Notes under the pieces: generated by a model
The model's database searches: none
What the model saw: only the letters and a program-made list of their open reading frames with translations
What the model was told of the DNA's origin: nothing
Made by a program: the position numbers and the translations under genes
DNA from: Pseudomonas kielensis
GTDB taxonomy: Bacteria > Pseudomonadota > Gammaproteobacteria > Pseudomonadales > Pseudomonadaceae
Length of the DNA: 64,000 nt
Direction: 5' to 3'
Assembly: GCF_014236655.1 (NCBI RefSeq)
Contig: NZ_JACMYG010000001.1
Coordinates: 248,001 to 312,000 of the forward strand
Part shown: positions 9,307-18,047 of the stretch, piece after piece
Layout of the letters: each line of letters begins with the position of its first letter
Position numbering within the stretch: position 1 is the stretch's first letter

Positions 9307-9331
9307 AGCCGACATCGCTGTCGGCTTTTTT
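9307..9331. terminator. bidirectional intrinsic terminator between the TIR operon and motB
   Basis: An 8-bp perfect stem AGCCGACA / TGTCGGCT with a TCGC loop is flanked by A6 on the left and T6 on the right. It can terminate both the rightward TIR-caspase operon and the leftward motAB operon, whose stop codon is 6 bases away. Confidence 0.9.
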
Positions 9332-9336
9332 ATGGG

Positions 9337-10365
9337 TCACTGCTTGGGCGGCTCTGCCGGCTTGGGCAGCGGATCATCAAACAGATTCAAGCGCTCGCGC
9401 AGCTCATGGGCCGGCAGCGGTTGCTGGTCTGCGGGCAAGGCGTGCGGGTCGACCGGCACCGCCGGTACTTCGCCCGGGGCGCCCTGGCCCTGGGTGGGTA
9501 CCGGTGCCGGTTCGGCGCCCTGCTCGCCTTCGATGGCACGCTGGGCTTTCTTGGTCAGGACCACAATGTCGATCCGGCGGTTGATCGGGTTGAACGGGTT
9601 CTTGCGGTCGAACATCGCCGACGACGCGTAGCCCACCACCCGCGCCACCTGGGTCTCCGGATAGCTGCCCGCCACCAGCGCCCGCCGGGCGGCGTTGGCA
9701 CGGTTGGACGACAGCTCCCAGTTGCCGAATTCACCGCTGCCGGTATAAGGCTTGGCATCGGTGTGGCCGCTGATGCTGATCTTGTTGGGCACCGCCTTGA
9801 TGGTGTCCGCCATGGCCAGCAGGATGTCTTCGAAGTACGGCTTCAGGCGTGCACTGCCGGAGTCGAACATTGGCCGGTTTTCCGAATCGATGATCTGGAT
9901 GCGCAAGCCGTCCGGGGTGATCTCGAACAGGATCTGGTCCTTGAATTTCTGCAGTTGCGGGTTTTCTTCGACCTTGTTCTGCAGTTCCTGCAGCAGCAGC
10001 TCGAGGCGCTCCTGCTCGACCTGTTCGGCCATGCCTTCGGCCTGCTCGGTATCGACCGTCACCTTGTCCGGCTGTGGCTGGAATTTGGCCTCGGGGTTGA
10101 GGGTCTTGTCCGGCGCCAGCTCCGGCGAACCGCCAAGGTCGATGACGTACGGCGTACCGCTCTCGGTGAAGCCGATCGGGTCCTTGAAATAGCCGGCGAT
10201 GGCGATCTTCTGCTCCGGCGTGGCGGTGGACAGCAGCCACAGCACCAGGAAAAACGCCATCATCGCCGTCGCGAAGTCAGCGAACGCGATTTTCCAGGCG
10301 CCCCCGTGATGCCCGGCCGCGATGCGCTTGACGCGCTTGATGATTATCGGCTGATTGTTTTCCAT
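9337..10365 (-). CDS. motB: flagellar motor stator protein MotB
   Basis: MotB is the peptidoglycan-anchored stator subunit that forms the proton channel with MotA. The 342-residue protein has a cytoplasmic basic N-terminus and one transmembrane helix (about 30-50) that includes AFADFATAMMAFFLVLW; the aspartate in ADFATAM is the proton-binding residue. A periplasmic OmpA-like peptidoglycan-binding domain follows (ISGHTDAKPY, SSNRANAARR), and then a Pro-rich tail of about 60 residues. Three bases separate it from motA. The MotAB (not MotCD) assignment rests on the rsgA-motB-motA synteny with PAO1 PA4952-PA4954. Confidence 0.95.
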   Translation of the reverse strand: MENNQPIIIKRVKRIAAGHHGGAWKIAFADFATAMMAFFLVLWLLSTATPEQKIAIAGYFKDPIGFTESGTPYVIDLGGSPELAPDKTLNPEAKFQPQPDKVTVDTEQAEGMAEQVEQERLELLLQELQNKVEENPQLQKFKDQILFEITPDGLRIQIIDSENRPMFDSGSARLKPYFEDILLAMADTIKAVPNKISISGHTDAKPYTGSGEFGNWELSSNRANAARRALVAGSYPETQVARVVGYASSAMFDRKNPFNPINRRIDIVVLTKKAQRAIEGEQGAEPAPVPTQGQGAPGEVPAVPVDPHALPADQQPLPAHELRERLNLFDDPLPKPAEPPKQ

Positions 10366-10368
10366 GAC

Positions 10369-11220
10369 TCAGCGACCGCGAACTGCTTGTTCCAGCTCGG
10401 CGAAGCTAGGACGGTGCGCCGGGTACAGCACCTTGCGCCCGAATTCCACCGCCAGCGACGGCGGCATGCCGGAAGCCGAGGCCACCAGCGAGGCCTTGAT
10501 GGCTTCGTAGACGTTCAGCTCTTCCTTGGCGTCGTGGGCCAGGGAATGGGCCAGCGGACCGAAAAAACCGTAGGCGGCGAGAATACCGAAGAAGGTCCCC
10601 ACCAGTGCCGCACCGACGTGCAGGCCGATAGACTTCTGGTCGCCCTCGCCGAGCGAGGCCATGGTGACCACGATCCCCAGTACCGCCGCGACGATACCAA
10701 AACCGGGCATCGCATCGGCAATGCCGTTGACGGCATGGGAGGGGTGTTCCAGGTCTTCCTTGAGGCTGTACAGCTCCATGTCGAACAGGCCTTCGAGCTC
10801 ATGGGGCGCCATGTTGCCGGAGGACATGATGCGCAAGTAGTCGCAGATGAACGCGGTCATGCGCTCATCCTTGAGCACCGTCGGGTACTTGGCAAAAATC
10901 GGGCTGGCGGCGGCGTCCTCGATATCCCCTTCAATCGCCATCATGCCTTCGCGGCGGCTCTTGTTGAGGATCTCGTAGATCAGGCCCAGCACCTCCAGGT
11001 AGAAAGCATGGGTGAAGCGTGTGCTGAACATGCTCAGGGACTTCTTGAGCACGTGCATGGTCATGTAGCTGGGGTTGGCCTGGAGGAATGCACCCAGGGC
11101 TGCGCCGCCGATAATCAGCACCTCGAAGGGCTGGATCAGGGCGGCAATCTTGCCATGGGAAAGCACGTATCCGCCGAGCACGCTCGCGAATACGACGATG
11201 ATGCCGATAATTTTAGCCAT
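10369..11220 (-). CDS. motA: flagellar motor stator protein MotA
   Basis: MotA forms the membrane ring around MotB and its cytoplasmic loop pushes on FliG. The start is the ATG at 11220 (MAKIIG), giving 283 aa; the frame is open to 11298 but that would overrun the promoter. Two N-terminal membrane helices, a large cytoplasmic loop with charged residues (about 60-170) and two C-terminal helices are visible. GIADAMPGFGIVAAVLG carries the conserved proline of the third helix. The gene sits behind a strong FliA-type promoter at 11289-11315 and is divergent from the HDOD gene. Confidence 0.96.
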   Translation of the reverse strand: MAKIIGIIVVFASVLGGYVLSHGKIAALIQPFEVLIIGGAALGAFLQANPSYMTMHVLKKSLSMFSTRFTHAFYLEVLGLIYEILNKSRREGMMAIEGDIEDAAASPIFAKYPTVLKDERMTAFICDYLRIMSSGNMAPHELEGLFDMELYSLKEDLEHPSHAVNGIADAMPGFGIVAAVLGIVVTMASLGEGDQKSIGLHVGAALVGTFFGILAAYGFFGPLAHSLAHDAKEELNVYEAIKASLVASASGMPPSLAVEFGRKVLYPAHRPSFAELEQAVRGR

Positions 11221-11288
11221 AGGTAGAAGGTACTTACTTAAGTCGGGTTCAAGGTCATATTCGGAAGTTAAACAATCTCTTCTTCTAC

Positions 11289-11315
11289 TTATCGGCAAAA
11301 CTGCGCCAGACTATA
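11289..11315 (-). promoter_or_regulatory. FliA (sigma-28) promoter of motAB
   Basis: Read on the minus strand, TATAGTCT (11315-11308) is followed after exactly 11 bases by a perfect GCCGATAA (11296-11289). The flagellar sigma-28 consensus is TAAAGTTT-N11-GCCGATAA, so this matches at 14 of 16 positions with correct spacing. Transcription would start roughly 60 bases upstream of motA, as expected for a late flagellar operon. Confidence 0.82.
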
Positions 11316-11386
11316 GCCAGTTATGGCGAAAAGCCAATTTGCCCCGCCCCGGGCGTGTTTGAAGTCAACGATGATCGCGTCCGACC

Positions 11387-12916
11387 ATGGTTAATGAAAC
11401 GAACGTCCCAACGGCAATCCCCTCTACCCTGCAGGACTGGGTCCAGCGCCTCGACGCGGTGGTCTTGCCTGTCCCGCAGGCCAGCCATGACCGCGTGAGC
11501 AAAGCCATCAACAGCAGTCGCAGCTCCCTGCGCGATATCGCCGACTTGATGCAAGGCAGCCCGGCCCTGGCCCTGAGCGTGATCCGCGAAGCCAATCGTC
11601 ACGCCCGCGGCAGCCTCAGCGAACCCTGTGAAAACCTGGAAGTAGCGCTCAATCGCCTGGGCCTCAAACGCACCGCCGAACTCCTGGCGCGCCTGCCCGC
11701 CATGCCCGAGCGCGATATCCCGCCGGCACTGCGCAAGCTGCAACTGATCAGCCAGCACGCCTCGCAACAGGCCAACGGTTTTTTTGCCAGCCGCCTGGCG
11801 CGCCTGTGGCAGGACATCCACTGGGGCAGCCTGTTGTTCCTGGCCCCTCTGTGGCCGCTGGCCCTGAGTCATCCGCAGTTGCTCCAGGAATGGGAACGCC
11901 GGGTGATCCACCAGGGCGAATCAGCGCGCAAAGTCGAAAAACAGCTGTTCGGGGTGCGCCTGCTGGAACTCTGCCAGGTGCTGGTAGAGCTGTGGCACCT
12001 GCCCTTCTGGGTCGCCCAGGGCTATCGCCTGCTGCTCACCGAACAACGCGAACTGGTGCAAGTGCTGCACATTGCCCGCGACGCCGACCATCCCCTGCGC
12101 CAGCAAAACCGCCTGGATGACGACCCGACCCTGCGCCGCTGGCTCAACCAGCCCGCCAACAGCGTGCTGCTGGCCAACGGCCTGGCCTTGTCGGCCCAAC
12201 AGTCCTGGGTCGGCCTGCACACCCTGCGCTGGCAGTACCTGACCAGCCTTTACCTGCAGATGCCGATGGATGAGGTGCAACAGCAACAACACCAACAGGC
12301 CGTGCAAAGCGCGCGCAACCACGGGCAGCCCGACCTCTGGCACCCGGCCGAGGCGCTGCTGTGGCCCTGGGGAGAAGGCCAGGGCCGCGGCGAACAGACT
12401 CCCACTGCCCCCTCGGCCGAAGACCTGCAGCGCTGGCGCAAGCACTGCGCCCAACTGCTGGCCGAGCCGAGCCCGTTCAGCAACGCCCTGCACCTGACCA
12501 CCTGCGCCCGGGACGCCCTGGCCGCCTGTGGCATGCGCCGGGTCATGCTGCTGATGGCCGACCGCACTCAGAGCAACCTGCGTGTCCACCAGACCTGGGG
12601 CTTGCCCAAGGACAGCGCCACCCTGCAACTGGCGGTTGGCCAGAGCAGCGTGCTGCAGCGCTTGCTCGCGCAACCGGCGCAATTGCGCCTGACCCCCGCC
12701 AACCATGCCCAGTTTTGCGCCCACCTGCCGCAGAGCCTGCGCGCGCTGTTCGACGGCGAGCACCTGCTACTGCGCTCTCTGGTCAACAAGGGCAAGGTGG
12801 TCATGTTGCTCGTCGCCGACCAGGGTGGCGGCGCGTTTGCGGACATCAGCGTCCAGGCCTTCGGCAAAACCGCGCAGTGCATCGAAAAGGCTCTCAATAG
12901 CTATAGCGCGCGCTGA
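11387..12916 (+). CDS. HDOD domain protein
   Basis: This 509-residue soluble protein has an HDOD-type domain in its N-terminal half (roughly residues 15-260). Diagnostic stretches are LRDIADLMQGSPALALSVIREAN and ALNRLGLKRTAELLARL. HDOD proteins are HD-superfamily relatives that usually lack phosphodiesterase metal ligands and act in signalling, often linked with c-di-GMP, motility or stress. Residues about 350-505 resemble a GAF-like sensor (ALAACGMRRVMLLMADR, LVNKGKVVMLLVADQ). The position next to motA matches PAO1 PA4955. In PAO1 the next gene is rhdA; here the exopolysaccharide cluster starts 148 bases downstream. Confidence 0.8.
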   Translation: MVNETNVPTAIPSTLQDWVQRLDAVVLPVPQASHDRVSKAINSSRSSLRDIADLMQGSPALALSVIREANRHARGSLSEPCENLEVALNRLGLKRTAELLARLPAMPERDIPPALRKLQLISQHASQQANGFFASRLARLWQDIHWGSLLFLAPLWPLALSHPQLLQEWERRVIHQGESARKVEKQLFGVRLLELCQVLVELWHLPFWVAQGYRLLLTEQRELVQVLHIARDADHPLRQQNRLDDDPTLRRWLNQPANSVLLANGLALSAQQSWVGLHTLRWQYLTSLYLQMPMDEVQQQQHQQAVQSARNHGQPDLWHPAEALLWPWGEGQGRGEQTPTAPSAEDLQRWRKHCAQLLAEPSPFSNALHLTTCARDALAACGMRRVMLLMADRTQSNLRVHQTWGLPKDSATLQLAVGQSSVLQRLLAQPAQLRLTPANHAQFCAHLPQSLRALFDGEHLLLRSLVNKGKVVMLLVADQGGGAFADISVQAFGKTAQCIEKALNSYSAR

Positions 12917-13003
12917 CCCCTCGCCCATCCGTTTTTCCGTCGGCGGATTTGCCAATCTGGCGAAGTGATACTAATCCTTACTCACCAGCGATCATTCTGC
13001 GCA

Positions 13004-13027
13004 GCCCCCCGAGCAACGGCGGGGGGC
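13004..13027 (+). other. GC-rich hairpin upstream of the exopolysaccharide operon
   Basis: GCCCCCC at 13004-13010 pairs perfectly with GGGGGGC at 13021-13027. It lies 88 bases after the HDOD gene stop and 37 bases before the flippase start. There is no T tract. It could end the HDOD transcript or act as a leader structure of the exopolysaccharide mRNA. Confidence 0.5.
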
Positions 13028-13064
13028 GTGATACGTCAACAGTCCCTCTCCAAGGACAGGAATT

Positions 13065-14351
13065 ATGTCTGGAAGTCTTTCTTGGGCACGACTGGGCCGT
13101 CGTGGATATGGCGTTTTCTGGGTGATCGGCGGCCAGGCAGCGCAGAGCCTGACCAGCTTCCTCACAGGCCTGGTGCTGGGTCGCTGCGTCTCGCAAGAAG
13201 CCCTGGGCGCCTATGCCCTGGGCTTGAGCTTCTGCTTCCTGATCATCTCTTTGGGCGACACGCTGATCGCCACGCCCTACACCTATCTGCGCGCCAGCGG
13301 CGAAGGGGAGCCACACGCCCTGTTCAGCAGCGCCTTGTGGGGCAGCGCCGCGCTCGGCCTGGTGGTGGCGTTGGTCCTGACCCTGCTGCACCAGTTCGGC
13401 GCAGGCTTGCCCAGCGAGCTCTGGCCCGCCCTGCCCCTGGCCGTGATGGGCCTGGTGATGCGCGAGTTTCTGCGCCGGCATTTCTACGTGATCAACCGCT
13501 CCAGACAAGCACTGGTCCTCGACCTGACCAGTGCCGTGGGCCAGTTGGCCGCCCTCGGGGTACTGGCCTGGGCCGGATGGCTCAGTGCCGAAGCCGTGTT
13601 CTTTGCCATCGCCGGGGTGTGTGCCCTGTCCTTTGCGCTGAGCCTGCCTCAGGCCCAGGCGTCATTCTTCTGGCCACCCCTCAGGCAACTGGCGACCCAA
13701 TGGCGAGCCTTCCTGGCCTACGGCGGCTGGCTGGTGGCCGGTGGGCTGTGCCATGTGGCCAGCGTGCAGCTGTATCCGTGGCTGGCGCTGCTGGGGGGCG
13801 GCCAGGCGATGGCCGGTCTCTACGCCGCCTGTATCGCGGTCACCAACCTGATCAATCCGTTGCTGATCGCCCTGACCAATCACTTCCGCCCACGCTTCAT
13901 TGCGCACTATCAAGAGGCAGGCCGGGCACATTTGCTCCCTTATATGCTGCTGCGGGCGCTGCCATTCCTGCTCCCGGCCCTGGGGTTCGTGCTGCTGGCA
14001 TGGCTGGCGGGCGAGCCGTTACTGGGCTTGCTGTACGGCCCCGATTTCAGCAAGGGCGGCCCGGCGCTGGTGTACCTGGCCTTCGGCCTGTTGGCCGTAG
14101 CGGCCGCCGCACCGATACAACTCGGGCTCCTGGCCTTGCGGGCGCCGGTGAGCAACCTGTTCTACCACGGCACCAACCTGACCGTGCTGGTGGTCATGGC
14201 CCTGATCTGGCACGACCGGCTGTCGCTAGAACTGCTGGCCCAATTCTATTGTGGCGCAAATGTTGCTGGCCTTTTGATGCTAGCGACTATGTTTCTGGTA
14301 ATGGCAAAAAAAACTAATCGCTGCACTGGAGAAATACAGGCGAGTGACTAA
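13065..14351 (+). CDS. polysaccharide flippase (Wzx/MurJ-like, MOP superfamily)
   Basis: This 428-residue protein is almost entirely hydrophobic, with about 12 predicted transmembrane helices, as expected for a Wzx-type exporter. Such a protein moves undecaprenyl-linked repeat units from the cytoplasmic to the periplasmic face of the inner membrane. The first gene of the exopolysaccharide cluster, it starts at the ATG at 13065 with an AGGACAGGAA ribosome site. The job corresponds to PslK in the Psl system, although the similarity here is one of fold and context. A 172-base AT-richer gap separates it from the next gene, so the rest of the cluster may have its own promoter. Confidence 0.82.
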   Translation: MSGSLSWARLGRRGYGVFWVIGGQAAQSLTSFLTGLVLGRCVSQEALGAYALGLSFCFLIISLGDTLIATPYTYLRASGEGEPHALFSSALWGSAALGLVVALVLTLLHQFGAGLPSELWPALPLAVMGLVMREFLRRHFYVINRSRQALVLDLTSAVGQLAALGVLAWAGWLSAEAVFFAIAGVCALSFALSLPQAQASFFWPPLRQLATQWRAFLAYGGWLVAGGLCHVASVQLYPWLALLGGGQAMAGLYAACIAVTNLINPLLIALTNHFRPRFIAHYQEAGRAHLLPYMLLRALPFLLPALGFVLLAWLAGEPLLGLLYGPDFSKGGPALVYLAFGLLAVAAAAPIQLGLLALRAPVSNLFYHGTNLTVLVVMALIWHDRLSLELLAQFYCGANVAGLLMLATMFLVMAKKTNRCTGEIQASD

Positions 14352-14523
14352 AGTGACACTTCTGCCTAATGGCTATTAAGTATCAAAACGCCACAATTTC
14401 GCTGTTATCGCTGGAACTATCTGTAACAAGAAACACTTATGGGCCCTTGATCTGCGCAGTAGGGGCCGGCGAATGGATTGGACGTTTTATCAGACTCAGG
14501 TTTTTGGCCAAGGAGTTAACGTC

Positions 14524-15579
14524 ATGCGCAAGATAGTAGTAACTGGCGGTGCCGGCTTTGCAGGCTCACATATTGTCGACGAAGTTTGCCGGCATTTCTC
14601 TGACGCCAAAGTTGTGGTCTTCGACAAGATGACTTACGCCGGTGATGTCCGAAATATTTCCCATCACTTGTTTCCCAACCGCGTCCAGTTGCTGGTCGGC
14701 GATGTTGCCGACCTGGATATGTGCCGCCGGGTGGTCAAGGACGCGGACTTGGTAATCCACGCCGCAGCCGAGAGCCATGTGGATAACTCGTTCGGCAACT
14801 CCCTGGAGTTCACCCGCACCAATGTGCTGGGCACCCATGCGCTGATGGAAGCCTGCCGCCAGGAGAAGGTCAGGAAGATCGTCCATGTCAGCACCGACGA
14901 GGTCTACGGCCAGGTCATGGAAGGCGCGGCCAGTGAAAACGAGGTCTTGCGCCCCACCAACCCCTACTCATCCTCCAAGGCCGCGGCCGAGATGATCCTG
15001 CAGGGTTACCTGCAGTCCTACCACGAACCCATCGTGATCATCCGGGCCAACAACCTCTATGGCATCCGCCAGTTCCCGGAAAAAATCATCCCGCGCTTTA
15101 TCTGCCACATGCTGACCGGACGCAAACTGACCCTGCATGGCAATGGCACCAATCGACGGCACTACCTCAGTGCGCAGGACTTCGCCGAAGCAGTGGTATT
15201 CGTCGCTGAAAAAGGTGAAGTCGGCGAGGTCTACAACATCGGCACGACCGAGGAATATACCAACCTGCAAGTGGCCGAACTTATCAGCAAGGCCTTCGAC
15301 AAACCCTCGCGCGAAGTCATTACCTATATCCCCGACCGGCCGTTCAACGACGGGCGTTACTCCGTGTCCTGGGACAAACTCATGCACATGGGTTGGAAGC
15401 CCAAAAACAACCTGAGCGACGATATCGGCATGTTAGTGGACTGGTACCGCGACAACTTCGCACGCTACCCGGAGTTGTTTGGCGAGTTGCCCGCGAGCGC
15501 TGCGGTCGAGGTCGAAGTCGCGGGCTTGCTGCCGGTGCAGGAAGTCTCCAACGGGCTCGCCAAAGGCCTTAGTTCCTGA
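14524..15579 (+). CDS. RmlB-like NAD-dependent sugar-nucleotide 4,6-dehydratase/epimerase
   Basis: This extended SDR enzyme of 351 aa begins with the NAD-binding TGGAGFAGSH (7-16). It has SHVDNSF (84-90), the STDEVYG motif with T124, D125 and E126 that in RmlB-type dehydratases provides the acid and base, and Y148/K152 in NPYSSSK. NNLYGIRQFPEK and GEVYNIGTTEE are also RmlB-like. The likely product is a 4-keto-6-deoxy nucleotide sugar for the exopolysaccharide, but the exact substrate (dTDP- or UDP-linked) cannot be read from sequence. The C-terminus is about 30 residues longer than typical. The start is the ATG at 14524, preceded by AAGGAG; the frame is open to 14473. Confidence 0.85.
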   Translation: MRKIVVTGGAGFAGSHIVDEVCRHFSDAKVVVFDKMTYAGDVRNISHHLFPNRVQLLVGDVADLDMCRRVVKDADLVIHAAAESHVDNSFGNSLEFTRTNVLGTHALMEACRQEKVRKIVHVSTDEVYGQVMEGAASENEVLRPTNPYSSSKAAAEMILQGYLQSYHEPIVIIRANNLYGIRQFPEKIIPRFICHMLTGRKLTLHGNGTNRRHYLSAQDFAEAVVFVAEKGEVGEVYNIGTTEEYTNLQVAELISKAFDKPSREVITYIPDRPFNDGRYSVSWDKLMHMGWKPKNNLSDDIGMLVDWYRDNFARYPELFGELPASAAVEVEVAGLLPVQEVSNGLAKGLSS

Positions 15580-15622
15580 CTCAGCGTTGTTGTCACTTGC
15601 GCAGTTGAGGCGAGGATATTCC

Positions 15623-17086
15623 ATGTCAGTTAGCGAAACGCTCCCGGGCGCAGCCCCGGACGCACAGGTGCAGGCTAGTCGCGCGAAAAAAAGGGCACGC
15701 CGTTTTGATGCCCCGGCCTTGGCTGGCCTGGAAATCCTCCTGACTCGGCTGGGCCGGGTGCTGGGAGGATTGCTCGCGATCGTACTGCTCAACGTGCATT
15801 ACTGGTGGGTCATGGATCACGGGTGGGCCGATGCCGGGACGGTCGGCTTTGTGGTGGTCTGTGCCTCGGCGGTGATGCCCGTGCGGGTCTACAAAGGCTT
15901 TGCGCGCCAGGATCGCAGAGCCCTGCGCTGGGTCAGCTCGGTGCTCAACGGCGCACTGGTGACACTGCTGGTGCTGGTCTTCATGAAGATCGGCCAGATG
16001 CCAATGCTGGCTCCCGAGTACTACCTCGCGCTGTTCATCATGCTGGTGCTTTTTGCGCAAATGGCCGGTCTGTACGTGTCGCGCTATACCCGCTCCTGGG
16101 ACCGCAAACTGCGCCTGGTCATCGTCGGTGCGGGCGAGCAAGGCGTGGCGATCGCGCGCTACCTGACCGCACGGGAACCGGAAATCGTCGTGATCGGTTT
16201 CATCGACGACCGCAGCTCGCGCATTGATACCTCCACCCTGCCGTTCCCCCTGCTCGCCGGCGGGACCGCGCAGTTGGACCAACTGCCACCGGACATCGAC
16301 GGGGTGATCATCGCCCTGCCCAACCAGGCAGGCGACCGGGTCAGCTCGCTGGCCACCCGCCTGCGCGGGCAGATGGGCAACGTCTACCTCGCCCCCGAGG
16401 AGCCGGTGCTGGGCCATCCCTTCCTCAGCCGCCCGCACAGCGGACCCGGCAACATGTTGCTGCTGGGCATGAACCCCTTGCCCATCGAGGGACGGCTGCT
16501 CAAGCGGGTGTTCGACATCAGCTTCTCGGCGGTCGTGCTGTTGCTGTTCCTGCCCATTGGCCTGGTGCTGGCCGCCCTGATCCGCCTGGAGTCGCCTGGC
16601 CCGGCGCTGTTCACCCAAGGTCGTTATGGCCTGCGCAACCGGCTGTTCCAGATCTACAAGTTTCGCAGCATGCGCTTCGACCCCACGCCCGGCGAAATCC
16701 GCCTGAACCAGCGCCAGGATGCCCGCGTGACCCGGATCGGCAACTTCATCCGGCGCACCAGCCTCGATGAGTTCCCGCAGTTCATCAACGTGCTGCTGGG
16801 CGATATGTCGGTCATCGGCCCGCGCCCTCACCCGCCGGGCGTCAAGGCCGGCGACCGGACCTACGAAAACGTGGTGGTGGATTTTGTCGAGCGCTACAAG
16901 GTGCGCCCCGGTATTACCGGCTGGGCGCAGGTCAACGGCTCACGGGGCAATACCTTCACCGAAGAGTCGCTGACCGAGCGCTTCATCTATGACGTGCAGT
17001 ACATCCAGAACTGGTCGCCAGAGTTGGACCTGTGGATCGTGATCAAGACCATCTTTGGTGGGTTGGGAGGCAAGAATGCATTTTGA
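15623..17086 (+). CDS. undecaprenyl-phosphate sugar-1-phosphate transferase (WcaJ/PslA type)
   Basis: This initiating enzyme of repeat-unit synthesis transfers a sugar-1-phosphate to the lipid carrier. The 487-residue protein has four N-terminal membrane helices, a Rossmann-like CoA-binding-type domain ([17 protein letters not shown] around 170-190), and a fifth hydrophobic segment near 310-330. The catalytic bacterial sugar transferase domain shows [38 protein letters not shown] and [10 protein letters not shown]. The length and architecture match WcaJ, WbaP and PslA. The start is the ATG at 15623 with a GAGG site; an upstream open frame to 15479 overlaps the dehydratase and is rejected. Confidence 0.92.
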   Translation: MSVSETLPGAAPDAQVQASRAKKRARRFDAPALAGLEILLTRLGRVLGGLLAIVLLNVHYWWVMDHGWADAGTVGFVVVCASAVMPVRVYKGFARQDRRALRWVSSVLNGALVTLLVLVFMKIGQMPMLAPEYYLALFIMLVLFAQMAGLYVSRYTRSWDRKLRLVIVGAGEQGVAIARYLTAREPEIVVIGFIDDRSSRIDTSTLPFPLLAGGTAQLDQLPPDIDGVIIALPNQAGDRVSSLATRLRGQMGNVYLAPEEPVLGHPFLSRPHSGPGNMLLLGMNPLPIEGRLLKRVFDISFSAVVLLLFLPIGLVLAALIRLESPGPALFTQGRYGLRNRLFQIYKFRSMRFDPTPGEIRLNQRQDARVTRIGNFIRRTSLDEFPQFINVLLGDMSVIGPRPHPPGVKAGDRTYENVVVDFVERYKVRPGITGWAQVNGSRGNTFTEESLTERFIYDVQYIQNWSPELDLWIVIKTIFGGLGGKNAF

Positions 17087-18047
17087 GACCATGCCCGTCG
17101 CCTCCCCAAACGAGGTCGCCGATCTTGGGCTGCGCAGCAGCATCATCGTGCTGACCCTCAATGCCCAGGAACACCTCAAGGCCCTGCTGCCAGCCCTGGC
17201 GGCCCTGAAACAGGCACCTCGGGAGGTGGTGTTCATCGACTCCGCGTCCAACGACCTGACACCGCAGATGATCGAGGCCGCCGGGCACCGCCTGGTGACC
17301 ATCCAGCGCAGTGAGTTCGGCCACGGCAAGACCCGCAACCTGGCGCTGCAGTTGTGCGCGGGCAGCGAGTTCCTGGTGTACCTCACTCAAGATGCCTGCC
17401 CCCAGGGCGATGATTGGCTGCAACGCTTGCTCAAACCCTTCACCGACCCACAGGTGGCCTTGGTCTATGGCCAGCAGTTACCGCGCCGGGAGGCCACCGA
17501 CACCGAACGTTTCGCCCGCGAGTTCAATTACCCCGATCGGCATGAGCGCACGACCCAGGCTGACATCGCGCGTATCGGGATCAAGGCGGTGTTCTGCTCC
17601 AACTCCTTTGCCGCCTATCGTCGCGACGCACTGGAGGCCGTTGGCGGTTTCCCCACACAGCTGCCCCTGGGCGAAGACATGGCCGCGGCCATACGCCTGC
17701 TCGGCAAAGGGTATGCCCGGGTCTACGAACCCGCGGCCCGGGCCGTGCACAGCCACGACTACAGCATCAGTCAGGAATTCAAGCGCTACTTCGACATCGG
17801 CACCCTGATTGCCATGGACAGCGAACTGAGCAAGGCGCGCCTGTCGACGTCCGGCGAAGGCCTGCGCTTCGTCAAGGTCGAGATCCAGGCCGCACTCAAG
17901 CGTGGCCAGCCCCTGGCCGTTTTTTCCATCCTGCTGCGCACCGCCGGCAAGTACCTGGGCTACTGGCTCGGTGAGCGCTACCACCTGGTGCCACTGGCCT
18001 GGCGGCGGCGCATGAGCATGCATTCACTGTTCTGGAACCAGCCATGA
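17076..18047 (+). CDS. GT2 family glycosyltransferase (rhamnosyltransferase-like)
   Basis: This 323-residue cytoplasmic glycosyltransferase has a GT-A fold: SSIIVLTLNAQEHL at the start and VVFIDSASND with the nucleotide-binding aspartate. FLVYLTQDACP contains the DxD-like site, and GEDMAAAIR fits the catalytic acid region. GHGKTRNLAL and the QDA motif resemble rhamnosyltransferases of the RfbN/WbbL type. The ATG at 17076 has a GGGAGG site and overlaps the previous gene by 11 bases. Its own stop overlaps the next gene by 4 bases (ATGA), so it is translationally coupled on both sides. Donor and acceptor sugars are unknown. Confidence 0.85.
   Translation: MHFETMPVASPNEVADLGLRSSIIVLTLNAQEHLKALLPALAALKQAPREVVFIDSASNDLTPQMIEAAGHRLVTIQRSEFGHGKTRNLALQLCAGSEFLVYLTQDACPQGDDWLQRLLKPFTDPQVALVYGQQLPRREATDTERFAREFNYPDRHERTTQADIARIGIKAVFCSNSFAAYRRDALEAVGGFPTQLPLGEDMAAAIRLLGKGYARVYEPAARAVHSHDYSISQEFKRYFDIGTLIAMDSELSKARLSTSGEGLRFVKVEIQAALKRGQPLAVFSILLRTAGKYLGYWLGERYHLVPLAWRRRMSMHSLFWNQP

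Noticed and set aside
12917..13064. A JUMPstart/ops element before the exopolysaccharide genes
   Set aside because: No GGCGGTAG-type sequence was found in this leader.
12965..14317. A 450-codon frame overlapping the flippase in another frame
   Set aside because: It is Arg/Gly/Pro-rich without membrane helices, whereas the overlapping frame encodes a typical 12-helix flippase with a ribosome site.
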